A DNA stretch of 64,000 bases from Streptomyces sennicomposti (GCF_019890635.1 NZ_JAIOAB010000015.1:60331-124330); one strand, 5' to 3'. Positions 32,797 through 42,623 are shown, counted from the stretch's first letter. Made by a program: numbers and translations. The notes: generated from the sequence alone by a model not told the origin.

Positions 32797-34641
32797 ATGC
32801 AGATCAAGCCACGGCAGCATCTGCTGGACATCTGGCGGGCCATGGCCCGGCATTCGTTCGACGACGGAAAGCTCGTCCTGGAGGCCACCGACGGGCTGAG
32901 CAGCGTCGCCGACGCCGAGCGCCTGCTCTGCCTGCTGTACCCCGCCACCGAGGTCCCCGCCTTCCGCCTCGACCAGCCCGACACCACCGAACGGGACGTG
33001 CTGCGCGCCCTGGAGGGGGTCGGCAGCCGGCTGGAGATCCCGCCCAACCTGATCACCGCGCTGACCCAGTTCATGCGCACCCACACCGGCCCGGACGACA
33101 GCCCCACCTTCGCCGGCGGCCACTACTTCAAACCGTCCGACCCCAAGCTCGAACTCACGTATGAGCAGAGTCAGTTAGGCGTCGTCGACTCCTACTCGAT
33201 GTCCGTCACGCTCTGCCTGGCCACCCTCGGCTTCCTCAAGGTCTACGAGGGCACCACCAGCCGCCCCGAGGTGCTGCGGGCCATCGCGGAACTGCGCGAG
33301 GCCACCAACGCCCGGCTGACCTCCGCGATGATCAGCCTGCTGCGCTCCTTCACGGTCAACGTCTTCGACGCCGAGTCCGAACAGGGCCGCCGGCTGATCC
33401 AGGTCATCGGGCAGAACAGACAGTCCGAGCGGGCCGTCCTGCAGCAGTTCTCCCGCCGGTTCCGCCCCCTGCGCGCCACCATCATCGAGAGCCTCAGCCG
33501 CGGCATCCAGGTCGACGAGAGCATCCGCGACGAGACCCAGCTCTTCGAGTGCGGCTGGGCCTGGGGCGTGGTGCAGGACGCGCCCAAGATCACCGACCTG
33601 GACACCGAGGTCCCCGGCCAGCCCGACGGCATCGCCGACCGGCTCCCGTACGTGTACTTCACCGTGGTCGCCCTCGACGGCATCCAGGACCTGTTCTCCG
33701 AGCGCACCCTCACCCTCGGCCTGCTCGACGCCGACCAGCAGAAACTCGCCGAGGCGCTGCGCCTGCGCTGGGAGCTGAGCCAGCAGTACTGGTCGGCCGT
33801 CGCCCGCTTCGGCAGCGAACGCTGGCCGCTGGAGGACCTGCCCTGGCAGACCACCGGACTGCGCCTGGAGTCCGAGTACTTCTCGCTGACCGTCGCCGCC
33901 ATCCTCGTGCACGACCTGATCCGCCGGAAGGCCACCGACGACGACCTCACCCGCACCGTCGCCATCATGGAGCGCCTGGCCGACCGCGGCCGGGTCACCA
34001 GCCGGATGACCAAGGAGGACCCCATCCTCCGTATGCACAGCTCCGGCGTCACCATGCCGCTGGCCGGCTCCGACCGCTCCGGCGGACTGCTCCTGTGGCG
34101 GATGACCGACTTCTCCGCCCAGCTGCTCAAGCGGACCGTCCAGCTCGCCACGCTCTCCCGCAACATCGACGCCCAGGACCGCCTGCTGCGCCTGGCCGAA
34201 CAGGTCTTCGAGCACCTGTGGGACCGGCGCATCCAGGAGGGCGACGGCCTCGAACTCTGGGACGACGTCCGGGCCGTCTACCCCGAGGCGCGCGGCGTCG
34301 GCCCCCGGCTGTCCTGGAGCATCACCGAGCGCCTCACCGAATGCCTCGTCGCCGCCCGCAACCTCTACGAACAGCAGCCCATCCGCAGCCCCGAACTCGC
34401 CCAGCTGGCCCGGGACCTGCTCAGCGAGGCCACCCACCTGTTCGGCAAGGAGCAACTGGAGGCGTCCGCCACCGGGGACGGCAACCGGGCCCGGACCATG
34501 CGCAGCATCGAAAGCCGCCTCGACCGCGCCCGCGTCCTCCTGGACGAGCGGCCCGCCACCGCCTTCGCGCTCGCCCTGCCCGTGCTCCAGGAACTCGACA
34601 CCCTGGCCCAGGCCAGGGGCGCCGCGACACAGGAGGTGTGA
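32797..34641 (+). CDS. SCO2524-family protein (function unknown), TTA-containing
   Basis: 614 residues, mostly helical, soluble, no membrane segment, no catalytic motif that I recognise. The opening LDIWRAMARHSFDDGKLVLEATDGLSSVADAERLLCLLYP and the arrangement behind a SCO2525-type methyltransferase place it in the SCO2524 family. Leu127 is encoded by TTA (33175-33177), the only in-frame TTA I found in the window, inside a short AT-richer patch (ACGTATGAGCAGAGTCAGTT). This makes translation potentially dependent on bldA tRNA. GGGG precedes the ATG. The next gene follows after three bases. Confidence 0.8.
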   Translation: MQIKPRQHLLDIWRAMARHSFDDGKLVLEATDGLSSVADAERLLCLLYPATEVPAFRLDQPDTTERDVLRALEGVGSRLEIPPNLITALTQFMRTHTGPDDSPTFAGGHYFKPSDPKLELTYEQSQLGVVDSYSMSVTLCLATLGFLKVYEGTTSRPEVLRAIAELREATNARLTSAMISLLRSFTVNVFDAESEQGRRLIQVIGQNRQSERAVLQQFSRRFRPLRATIIESLSRGIQVDESIRDETQLFECGWAWGVVQDAPKITDLDTEVPGQPDGIADRLPYVYFTVVALDGIQDLFSERTLTLGLLDADQQKLAEALRLRWELSQQYWSAVARFGSERWPLEDLPWQTTGLRLESEYFSLTVAAILVHDLIRRKATDDDLTRTVAIMERLADRGRVTSRMTKEDPILRMHSSGVTMPLAGSDRSGGLLLWRMTDFSAQLLKRTVQLATLSRNIDAQDRLLRLAEQVFEHLWDRRIQEGDGLELWDDVRAVYPEARGVGPRLSWSITERLTECLVAARNLYEQQPIRSPELAQLARDLLSEATHLFGKEQLEASATGDGNRARTMRSIESRLDRARVLLDERPATAFALALPVLQELDTLAQARGAATQEV

Positions 34642-34644
34642 GCC

Positions 34645-35562
34645 GTGCTCGTCTTCGCCGCCTCCGACAAGGGAGGCACCGGCCGCTCGGTGACCAGCGC
34701 CAACCTGGCCTACCAGCGCGCCCTCACCGGCGACCACGTCGCCTACGTCGACTTCGACTTCGGCTCGCCGACCGCCGCCGCCGTCTTCGACGTGCCCAGC
34801 GCGATGCGCGGCGCCGAGGAACGCGGACTGCACTCCTATCTGGAGGGCGAGATCGCCGAACCGGTCCGGATCGACGTCTGGCGGCAGACCGAGCACCCGC
34901 TGCTGCGCGCCCGGCCCAACCAGTCCGGCCGCCTCGTCCTGCTCCCCGGCGACGCCGGCGGCGGCGAGTTCGCCACCGGCGAGGAGGCCCTGGAGCGCTG
35001 CATCGACCTGCTGCTGCGGCTCAACGGCGAGTTCGACCTGATCGTGGTCGACCTCAGCGCCGGCCGCAGCTACGCCGTCGACATGGTCCTCGCGGCCACC
35101 GCCCACCCCCGGATGCGCAACGTCCCCTTCCGCTGGCTGGTCTTCCACCGCTGGACCCGCCAGCACGTGATCGCCGCCGCCGGACTGGTCCACAAGGCGC
35201 ACGGCATCATCAAGGGCGGCGTGGAGCGCGGCCACGACGAGGACGCGCTGCGCGCCGCGATCCGCTTCGTCCGGGCCGCCGTGCCCGACCCCGAGTCGCC
35301 GGTGTGGGCGCAGGGCTCGCCCGCCCAGGCCGCCTGGATGCAGGCCTGCGACGAGACGTTGCGCCGGCTCGCCGCCGAACAGCGCATCGGCGACAGCGTC
35401 GTCCTCGGCATCGTCCCCCTGGAGCCCATCCTCCAGTGGCGCGAGCAGCTCATCACCGAGGAGGACGTGCTCTCCACCCAGATAGCCAACAAGGAGACGC
35501 TGGAGGCCCTGGAGGAGATCGCCCGGCGGCTGACCGACGACTCCTACTGGGGGCGGCCATGA
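34645..35562 (+). CDS. SCO2523-family variant P-loop (ParA/MinD-like) protein
   Basis: 305 residues. The N-terminal VFAASDKGGTGRSVTSANLA is a deviant Walker A: Lys9 (signature lysine) and Ser15 are kept while the second, P-loop lysine is Arg14. VAYVDFDFGSPTAAAVF corresponds to the ParA switch I strand and LIVVDLSAGRS to switch II. It is likely a nucleotide-dependent dimer or scaffold, possibly with weakened ATPase. The GTG follows AGGAGG. Its stop overlaps a nine-codon mini-ORF leading to the next gene. Confidence 0.85.
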   Translation: MLVFAASDKGGTGRSVTSANLAYQRALTGDHVAYVDFDFGSPTAAAVFDVPSAMRGAEERGLHSYLEGEIAEPVRIDVWRQTEHPLLRARPNQSGRLVLLPGDAGGGEFATGEEALERCIDLLLRLNGEFDLIVVDLSAGRSYAVDMVLAATAHPRMRNVPFRWLVFHRWTRQHVIAAAGLVHKAHGIIKGGVERGHDEDALRAAIRFVRAAVPDPESPVWAQGSPAQAAWMQACDETLRRLAAEQRIGDSVVLGIVPLEPILQWREQLITEEDVLSTQIANKETLEALEEIARRLTDDSYWGRP

Positions 35563-35588
35563 ACCGGCCTTACGGAGGGCGGCGATGA
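35559..35588 (+). CDS. nine-codon coupling mini-ORF
   Basis: ATG AAC CGG CCT TAC GGA then GGG CGG CGA TGA encodes MNRPYGGRR. Its ATGA overlaps the stop of the P-loop gene and its own CGATGA overlaps the ATG of the SCO2522-type gene. The ribosome site of that gene (GGAGGG) lies inside it. It probably keeps ribosomes moving from one gene to the next; the peptide itself may have no role. Confidence 0.45.
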   Translation: MNRPYGGRR

Positions 35589-36550
35589 CGGAGGCAGTGT
35601 TCCGCGAGACGACCGCCGAACCGCGCACCCAGTCGGTGCCGCTGTCCCACCTCTCCCTGGAGCTGGGGCACCTCTACATGGAGGACTTCGAGGCCGGGCC
35701 GCGCCGGCTGCGCGAACACTTCGCCCAGGTCGGCCCCTGGGTGGCGGCCGCCCGCGCCGCCGCCGAGGCCCGCGCCGGCGGCCGCCGCCCCCGGATCAGC
35801 ACCTGCTTCCTCATCGACGACTACTTCACGCGCTTCTCCAGCCCCGCCGAACTCGTCCCGCTGCTGCTCGCCGAGGCCGACCGGGCCGGACTCGAGATCG
35901 ACTACCTGGCCCGCGAGTCCGGCTGCGCCGTCACCGGCACGGTGCCCGTCGCCCAGGCGGTGGCCGCCCGCATCGTCGAGTCGCCGCCGCCCGGCAGCTA
36001 CGGCAACCGCCCGCCCGCCGCCCAGACCGGCTGGCTGGCCAACGGCGAGCGCAGCCCCGTGGCCCGCGCCCCGCAGGCGATGAAACCGGCCGCCGCCTGG
36101 CAGCCGCCCCAGGAGACCGCCGCCCGCCGCCACTCCGTCTTCCTCGACGTCGAACTGTGGAGCGAGGACGCCGACGGGCGCCGCACCTGGTCCTGCCCCT
36201 TCCTCGCCGCCGTGTGGCAGCTCGCCCGGCTCGGACTGCTGCGCGCCGAGGGCGAACCCCTCTTCACCCCCGATCCGCACCCCGGCGGCGACTTCCCCGA
36301 CGACTGGGACGAGCTGCCCTCGCTGGTCCGGCTCAACGCCCGCGCGGACCCGTTCGCCGCCTACCGGACCTGCTCGGTGCTGCCCAACCGGTTCCTGCCC
36401 GTCGAGCACGCCGTCCGCGTCGTCCTCGACCAGACCGAGGTGGACACGGCGGCGCTGCGCCAGATCGCCGAACGCTCCGCCCACGAGGGCGTGCCCGTGC
36501 CCGACTCGGTCGCCGACCGGGTCTCCTACGTCTTCTACGCGGGGCCCTGA
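35585..36550 (+). CDS. SCO2522-family protein (function unknown)
   Basis: 321 residues, soluble, no recognised catalytic motif. Features: an N-terminal VPLSHLSLELGHLYMEDFEAG, an Ala/Arg-rich helix, STCFLIDDYFTRFSSPAELVPLLLAEAD with two adjacent acidic residues, and a Pro-rich linker (about 135-165). The C-terminal half includes DVELWSEDADGRRTWSCPFLAAVWQLARLGLL. The family is conserved next to the variant P-loop gene in actinobacteria. The ATG follows GGAGGG and the next gene begins one base after the stop. Confidence 0.78.
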   Translation: MTEAVFRETTAEPRTQSVPLSHLSLELGHLYMEDFEAGPRRLREHFAQVGPWVAAARAAAEARAGGRRPRISTCFLIDDYFTRFSSPAELVPLLLAEADRAGLEIDYLARESGCAVTGTVPVAQAVAARIVESPPPGSYGNRPPAAQTGWLANGERSPVARAPQAMKPAAAWQPPQETAARRHSVFLDVELWSEDADGRRTWSCPFLAAVWQLARLGLLRAEGEPLFTPDPHPGGDFPDDWDELPSLVRLNARADPFAAYRTCSVLPNRFLPVEHAVRVVLDQTEVDTAALRQIAERSAHEGVPVPDSVADRVSYVFYAGP

Positions 36551-36551
36551 C

Positions 36552-37565
36552 ATGGCGGGGCCGGGAGTGGAGGAGAGCGCACCGAGCGCCGTACTCGCCT
36601 GCGGCGAGATCCGCACCTGCCTGCTGCCCACCCGGCAGGCGCTCGACATCCGCGCCGCCGCCCAGCTCCTCGGCCTGCGCGCCGACGAACGCGTCCTGCT
36701 CTCCGAACGCCCCAACCTCTACGCCCGCTCGCCCGACACCCTCACCGGCGTCGACTGCCCGCTGCCCAGCGCCAACGGCGCCCGGGTCCGCGCGGTCGGC
36801 ACCGTCGCCGCCCGGGCCGCCCTCACCGAGGGCCGCGTCCTGCAGACCTCCGCCTACTTCCGCCTCCCCGCCACCGGCCCCGACCAGCGCCGGCCCTGGG
36901 GCCACTACCTGGTACGGCCCGGAGTTCTGGAACCCTTCGGCAAACTGCCCCACGAGGCGGTCGCCCAGGGCGTCCTCGACGGCGGCCGGCCCGGCGACCT
37001 CGACGTGGGGCTCATCGCCGACGGGCTGCTCACCCGGTTGCTGCGCCACCCGCTGCTCGACCACTGCCCGCCGCTGCGCTCGCGCCCCACCCGGCTGCGG
37101 TGGGCCGCGCTGCCCGCACACCCCGGCGACGGCCCCACCCTCGAACGCTTCACCCTCGCCGAGGACGAGCTGCGCACGGTACGGCTCAGGGTGCCCGAGG
37201 GCACCGACAGCGCCGAGATCGCCGGGCTCTGCGACGACCTCGCCCTGCACGACTGGCTGCTGACCACCGTGGTCCGCATGCTCGACGGCATCGCCCTCGG
37301 CTCCGGGGCGCCGCCCGCCCGCACGAGACCCGGCGCCGAGGACCGCCCCGCCGTCCTCACCACGCTCCGCCCCGCCGTCGACCACCTGCTGCACCTGTGG
37401 ATGCCACGGGCCCGGGTGGCCGCCGCACTGGCCCCGCTGTGGGAGGCGCTGGAGGAGCGGCCCGGCTTCACCCGGCAGTGGCGGACGCTGGTGCAGCGCA
37501 TCCGCGACCAGCTCGCCCTGCACGCCGTTCCCGCGCTGTACCGGGAGGTGGAGCCGGCTCCCTGA
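36552..37565 (+). CDS. SCO2521-family protein (function unknown)
   Basis: 337 residues, soluble, no motif I can name. The first 40 residues (SAVLACGEIRTCLLPTRQALDIRAAAQLLGLRADERVLLSERP) look like a small beta domain, and the C-terminal third is helical with a Trp-rich tract (LHLWMPRARVAAALAPLWEALEERPGFTRQW). It is tightly linked (one base) to the SCO2522-type gene, implying equimolar partners. Confidence 0.77.
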   Translation: MAGPGVEESAPSAVLACGEIRTCLLPTRQALDIRAAAQLLGLRADERVLLSERPNLYARSPDTLTGVDCPLPSANGARVRAVGTVAARAALTEGRVLQTSAYFRLPATGPDQRRPWGHYLVRPGVLEPFGKLPHEAVAQGVLDGGRPGDLDVGLIADGLLTRLLRHPLLDHCPPLRSRPTRLRWAALPAHPGDGPTLERFTLAEDELRTVRLRVPEGTDSAEIAGLCDDLALHDWLLTTVVRMLDGIALGSGAPPARTRPGAEDRPAVLTTLRPAVDHLLHLWMPRARVAAALAPLWEALEERPGFTRQWRTLVQRIRDQLALHAVPALYREVEPAP

Positions 37566-37639
37566 GCGGACGCCCGACCAGGTCACGCACGTCCCCGCAT
37601 CCCGATTCCGACGCGTATCCCAACGGGGGGAGAAGCGAG

Positions 37640-38884
37640 ATGAGCACGGCACAGTCACCCCAGCCCGAGCAGACGGCCGGACCGGCGGCCACAGCGGGAC
37701 CGGAGGTCCTCAGGCCGCCGGGCGGATCACCGCCCACCGCCGCCGGCGGCCTGAGGCGAGCCCTCACGGCGGACGCCGACCGGTCCCGGTGGACCCGCCG
37801 GGTGACGGCCGGCGTCGTCCTCGGCGGCCTCGCCTGGGGCGTCGCCGCGCTGCTCGGCCCGGACACCGCGCCACTGCGGCAGTTCGCGACCGGGCTGCTG
37901 TGCGCCGCCGCCGCGGTGATCGTCCAGGCTGTCCTGGGCCTCGACCGCCGGGTGGAGGAGCACACCCGACGCACCGAGAACCTGCTGACCGGGACCGCCG
38001 CCGCGGTGCGCGACAGCCTCCAGCGGCTCGAACGGCACGACGAGGAACTGCGCGGCGGCCTCACCCGCCAGTCCGAGGAACTGCGCTCGGGCCTGACCCG
38101 GCAGTCCGAGGAACTGCGCGGCGCGCTGAACCGGCACACCGAGCACATCGGGCAGCTGGTGGAGAGCCGGGTCGCCGAGGTGGCGCGCCCCGCCGACCCC
38201 TACCCCGGGCCGGACCGGGTCCGCATCGACAGCGTGCCCGAGCTGGCCAAGAGCTTCGCCGAGGTGCTGGCGCCCCAGCCGCCGATCCTCTACACGTTCG
38301 TCCGCCTGGAGATGAAGCGGGTGGTCGGGCACATGAGCGACCTGACCAATCTGAGCGCCGAGTGCCCCGGCGAGAACCACGACTGGATGCTCTCCCTGAC
38401 CCGCGCCGCCGAGCAGTCCGTCTGCGCCACCAGCACCTCCGTCGACCGCCAGTTCTGGAACAGCGAGCCCGCCAGCCGCTACCTCCAGGCGCAGCACGAG
38501 GCGATCGAGGAGCGCGGGGTGAGCGTGCGCCGGGTGTTCCTGCTGGAGAGCGCCCGCGAACTGGACGACCGGCTGCTGCGGCTGTGCGAGGAGCAGGAGC
38601 TGCTGCGCATCGAGGTGCGCGTCGCGGTCCTGCCCGAGCTGCCTCCGCATCTCCAGCGCGGCACCACCAACGACTTCATCGTCTACGACGAGGAGGCGTC
38701 CTTCGAGATCGACCAGGACCTGCGCGACGTCAACGTCCGCACCCGGCTCATCGCCCGCCAGGATCACGTCCAGGACCGGATGAAGCGGTTCCGGGAGCTG
38801 TGGGACGCGGGGATGGGCGTGCGCGAGCTGGAGGTGCGCGTGGACGACGAGGAGGACGGCACCTGGATGGTGGACCGCGGCTGA
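37640..38884 (+). CDS. membrane protein with hendecad repeats and a PLD-like C-terminal domain
   Basis: 414 residues from an ATG with GGGGGGAG upstream. A Pro-rich cytosolic tail precedes two membrane helices (about 54-73 and 82-100). A coiled coil follows with three 11-residue repeats (EELRGGLTRQS, EELRSGLTRQS, EELRGALNRHT; residues 135-167). The C-terminal domain (about 200-400) contains SVCATSTSVDRQFWNSEPASRYL, GVSVRRVFLLES and NDFIVYDEEASF. Its strand-helix layout resembles phospholipase-D-like folds but the HKD residues are missing. Probably the membrane anchor of the operon's complex. Confidence 0.75.
   Translation: MSTAQSPQPEQTAGPAATAGPEVLRPPGGSPPTAAGGLRRALTADADRSRWTRRVTAGVVLGGLAWGVAALLGPDTAPLRQFATGLLCAAAAVIVQAVLGLDRRVEEHTRRTENLLTGTAAAVRDSLQRLERHDEELRGGLTRQSEELRSGLTRQSEELRGALNRHTEHIGQLVESRVAEVARPADPYPGPDRVRIDSVPELAKSFAEVLAPQPPILYTFVRLEMKRVVGHMSDLTNLSAECPGENHDWMLSLTRAAEQSVCATSTSVDRQFWNSEPASRYLQAQHEAIEERGVSVRRVFLLESARELDDRLLRLCEEQELLRIEVRVAVLPELPPHLQRGTTNDFIVYDEEASFEIDQDLRDVNVRTRLIARQDHVQDRMKRFRELWDAGMGVRELEVRVDDEEDGTWMVDRG
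38042..38140. repeat. three 33-bp in-frame repeats encoding hendecads
   Basis: Three 33-bp units encode the 11-residue repeat of the membrane protein. GAGGAACTGCGC recurs at the head of each unit. An 11-residue period predicts a right-handed coiled coil. Confidence 0.75.
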
Positions 38885-39046
38885 CCCGGCCCGCGCCGGT
38901 CAGCCGGCGCCGACCCGTCCCGCACCACACGACGGCGCCGACCCGTCCCGCGCCACACAGCGGGGCTGACCAGGCCGGCGTTCCGCGGCCGGGCTGACCC
39001 TGCCCGCGTTCCGCGGCCGGGCCGACCCGGCCCGCGTCACGCGCCC
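38880..39046. repeat. degenerate 28-bp tandem array
   Basis: About six units share the core (C/T)GACC(C)-N-GCCCGCG. Best copies: 25 bp at 38906-38930 repeated at 38934-38958, and 23 bp at 38978-39000 repeated at 39006-39028, both with 28-bp spacing. It fills the gap between convergent genes. Confidence 0.75.
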
Positions 39047-39069
39047 CGCACCGCAGCGGAGGCCGCGTG

Positions 39070-40626
<1,557 letters not shown>

Positions 40627-40778
40627 GTGACGAGCCTCACCGATCGGGGCCGTCCGCCACATCCGGGCAACTGCCCGGATCTTCAGGGGGTTTACCCCCG
40701 TGGGTTCCCCTAAGGGAGCCGCCGGCGCCCGCCCGCGCCCCTGCCCCGCATCTGGTCCGGCCCCCTGTCCGCGTACGC

Positions 40779-40790
40779 GACAATGGGCGC
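40779..40790 (+). promoter_or_regulatory. -10 element for leaderless start ahead of recO
   Basis: GACAAT (40779-40784) and GGGCGC lie directly before ATG 40791, the start of a nine-codon frame overlapping recO. Confidence 0.5.
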
Positions 40791-40820
40791 ATGAGTCAGT
40801 TCCGCGAAGGTGCGCGATGA
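40791..40820 (+). CDS. leaderless nine-codon mini-ORF coupled to recO
   Basis: MSQFREGAR followed by TGA that overlaps the recO ATG (CGATGA). The -10 element places the mRNA 5' end at or next to its ATG. GAAGG inside it can serve as the recO ribosome site. It probably acts as a ribosome loading device rather than a functional peptide. Confidence 0.45.
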   Translation: MSQFREGAR

Positions 40821-41563
40821 GCCTGTTCCGCGACGACGGCATCGTGCTGCGCACCCAGAAGCTGGGTGAGGCGGACCGCATCATCACGCTGCTCACGCGC
40901 GGGCACGGACGGGTGCGGGCGGTGGCCCGGGGCGTGCGGCGGACGAAGTCGAAGTTCGGGGCCAGGCTGGAGCCGTTCTCGCACGTGGACGTGCAGTTCT
41001 TCGCCCGGGGCAGCGAGCTGATCGGGCGCGGGCTGCCGCTGTGCACGCAGAGCGAGACCATCGCGCCCTACGGCGGCGGCATCGTCACGGACTACGCCCG
41101 CTACACCGCGGGCACCGCCATGCTGGAGACCGCCGAGCGGTTCACCGACCACGAGGGCGAGCCGGCCGTGCAGCAGTATCTGCTGCTGGTGGGCGCCCTG
41201 CGCACGCTGGCCCGGGGCGAGCACGCCCCGCATCTGGTGCTGGACGCGTTCCTGCTGCGCTCGCTCGCGGTCAACGGCTACGCGCCGAGCTTCGGCGACT
41301 GCGCCCGGTGCGGGATGCCCGGGCCCAACCGGTTCTTCTCGGTGGCCTCCGGCGGCTCGGTCTGCGTCGACTGCCGGGCGCCCGGCAGTGTCGTACCCTC
41401 ACCGCAGACGCTCGCCCTGCTCGGTGCGCTGCTCACCGGGGACTGGGCGACGGCGGACGCCTGCGAGCCGCGGTTCGTGCGGGAGGGCAGCGGGCTGGTG
41501 TCCGCCTACCTCCACTGGCACCTGGAGCGCGGACTGCGCTCGCTCAGGTACGTCGAGAAGTAA
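40817..41563 (+). CDS. recO: DNA repair protein RecO
   Basis: 248 residues. The N-terminal OB fold begins [45 protein letters not shown], characteristic of RecO. A zinc-binding pair CARCGMPG...CVDC lies near residues 155-180. RecO loads RecA onto SSB-coated DNA in the RecFOR pathway. uppS follows after 25 bases, the usual actinobacterial pairing. Confidence 0.95.
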   Translation: MSLFRDDGIVLRTQKLGEADRIITLLTRGHGRVRAVARGVRRTKSKFGARLEPFSHVDVQFFARGSELIGRGLPLCTQSETIAPYGGGIVTDYARYTAGTAMLETAERFTDHEGEPAVQQYLLLVGALRTLARGEHAPHLVLDAFLLRSLAVNGYAPSFGDCARCGMPGPNRFFSVASGGSVCVDCRAPGSVVPSPQTLALLGALLTGDWATADACEPRFVREGSGLVSAYLHWHLERGLRSLRYVEK

Positions 41564-41588
41564 GCAACGCAAGGGAGACGAGGAGCAC

Positions 41589-42428
41589 ATGGCCGTACGC
41601 GGGATCCTTGGGGGACGGCGGCGCGAGTACCGGGCGCCGGAGCCGCATCCGTCCGGGGCCCGGCCGCCGAAGCTCCCCGGCGAGCTGGTCCCCGAGCACG
41701 TGGCGATCGTCATGGACGGCAACGGCCGCTGGGCCAAGGAGCGCGGCCTGCCGCGCACCGAGGGGCACAAGGTCGGCGCGGAGCGGGTGCTGGACGTGCT
41801 CCAGGGCTCGATCGAGATCGGCGTGCGCAACATCTCCCTGTACGCGTTCTCCACGGAGAACTGGAAGCGCTCGCCCGACGAGGTGCGCTTCCTGATGAAC
41901 TTCAACCGCGACTTCATCCGCAGGACCCGCGACCAGCTCGACGAGCTGGGCATCCGGGTGCGCTGGGTGGGGCGGATGCCCCGGCTGTGGAAGTCGGTCG
42001 CCAAGGAGCTGCAGGTCGCACAGGAGCAGACCAAGGGCAACGACCTGCTGACGCTGTACTTCTGCATGAACTACGGCGGCCGGGCCGAGCTGGCGGACGC
42101 GGCCAAGGCGATGGCCGAGGACGTGGCGGCGGGCCGCCTGGACCCGTCCAAGGTCAGCGAGAAGACGATCCAGAAGTACCTGTACTACCCGGACATGCCG
42201 GACGTGGACCTGTTCCTGCGCCCGAGCGGCGAGCAGCGCACCTCCAACTACCTGCTGTGGCAGAGCGCGTACGCGGAGATGGTGTTCCAGGACGTGCTGT
42301 GGCCGGACTTCGACCGCCGCGACCTGTGGCGGGCCTGCCTGGAGTTCGCCTCCCGCGACCGCCGCTTCGGCGGCGCCATCCCGAACGAGCAGCTCCTCGC
42401 GATGGAGGGCCGCCCGGAGGAGGCCTGA
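41589..42428 (+). CDS. uppS: isoprenyl transferase (undecaprenyl diphosphate synthase family)
   Basis: 279 residues. The cis-prenyltransferase signature [27 protein letters not shown] (catalytic Asp in MDGNGRWA), [10 protein letters not shown], and [24 protein letters not shown] are all present. It makes the polyprenyl diphosphate used as cell-wall lipid carrier. AGGAG is eight bases from the ATG. It forms an operon with recO. Confidence 0.95.
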   Translation: MAVRGILGGRRREYRAPEPHPSGARPPKLPGELVPEHVAIVMDGNGRWAKERGLPRTEGHKVGAERVLDVLQGSIEIGVRNISLYAFSTENWKRSPDEVRFLMNFNRDFIRRTRDQLDELGIRVRWVGRMPRLWKSVAKELQVAQEQTKGNDLLTLYFCMNYGGRAELADAAKAMAEDVAAGRLDPSKVSEKTIQKYLYYPDMPDVDLFLRPSGEQRTSNYLLWQSAYAEMVFQDVLWPDFDRRDLWRACLEFASRDRRFGGAIPNEQLLAMEGRPEEA

Positions 42429-42442
42429 CCCCCGAACCGAGA

Positions 42443-42466
42443 CCCGCGCCCCGAAAGGGGCGCGGG
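42443..42466. terminator. GAAA-loop hairpin after uppS
   Basis: CCCGCGCCCC-GAAA-GGGGCGCGGG, a perfect 10-bp stem with a tetraloop, followed by GAACTGCGCG. This exact kind of element recurs at many gene ends in Streptomyces genomes as I remember them, so it is both a likely terminator and a dispersed repeat. Confidence 0.7.
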
Positions 42467-42481
42467 GAACTGCGCGCCCAG

Positions 42482-42623
42482 CCACCGAGGACCCGCACCC
42501 CGCGTCCTACAAGCGCCCCACGGCGGTCACGGGACCACCGAGGACCCGCACCCCCCAGCCGGCGAGCACCCCCGCGGCGCTCGCCGGGCGAGGCTCACCC
42601 CCTCGCCGGGCGAGGCTCACCCC
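42482..42623. repeat. 20-bp and 22-bp direct repeats between uppS and zur
   Basis: CCACCGAGGACCCGCACCCC occurs at 42482-42501 and 42535-42554. A 22-bp unit with CTCGCCGGGCGAGGCT is exactly duplicated in tandem at 42580-42601 and 42602-42623. The second copy contains the zur stop codon. Confidence 0.8.

Noticed and set aside
31612..38884. Biosynthetic gene cluster for a secondary metabolite around the methyltransferase
   Set aside because: No PKS, NRPS, terpene synthase, RiPP precursor or other scaffold enzyme; the companions are conserved orphan families.
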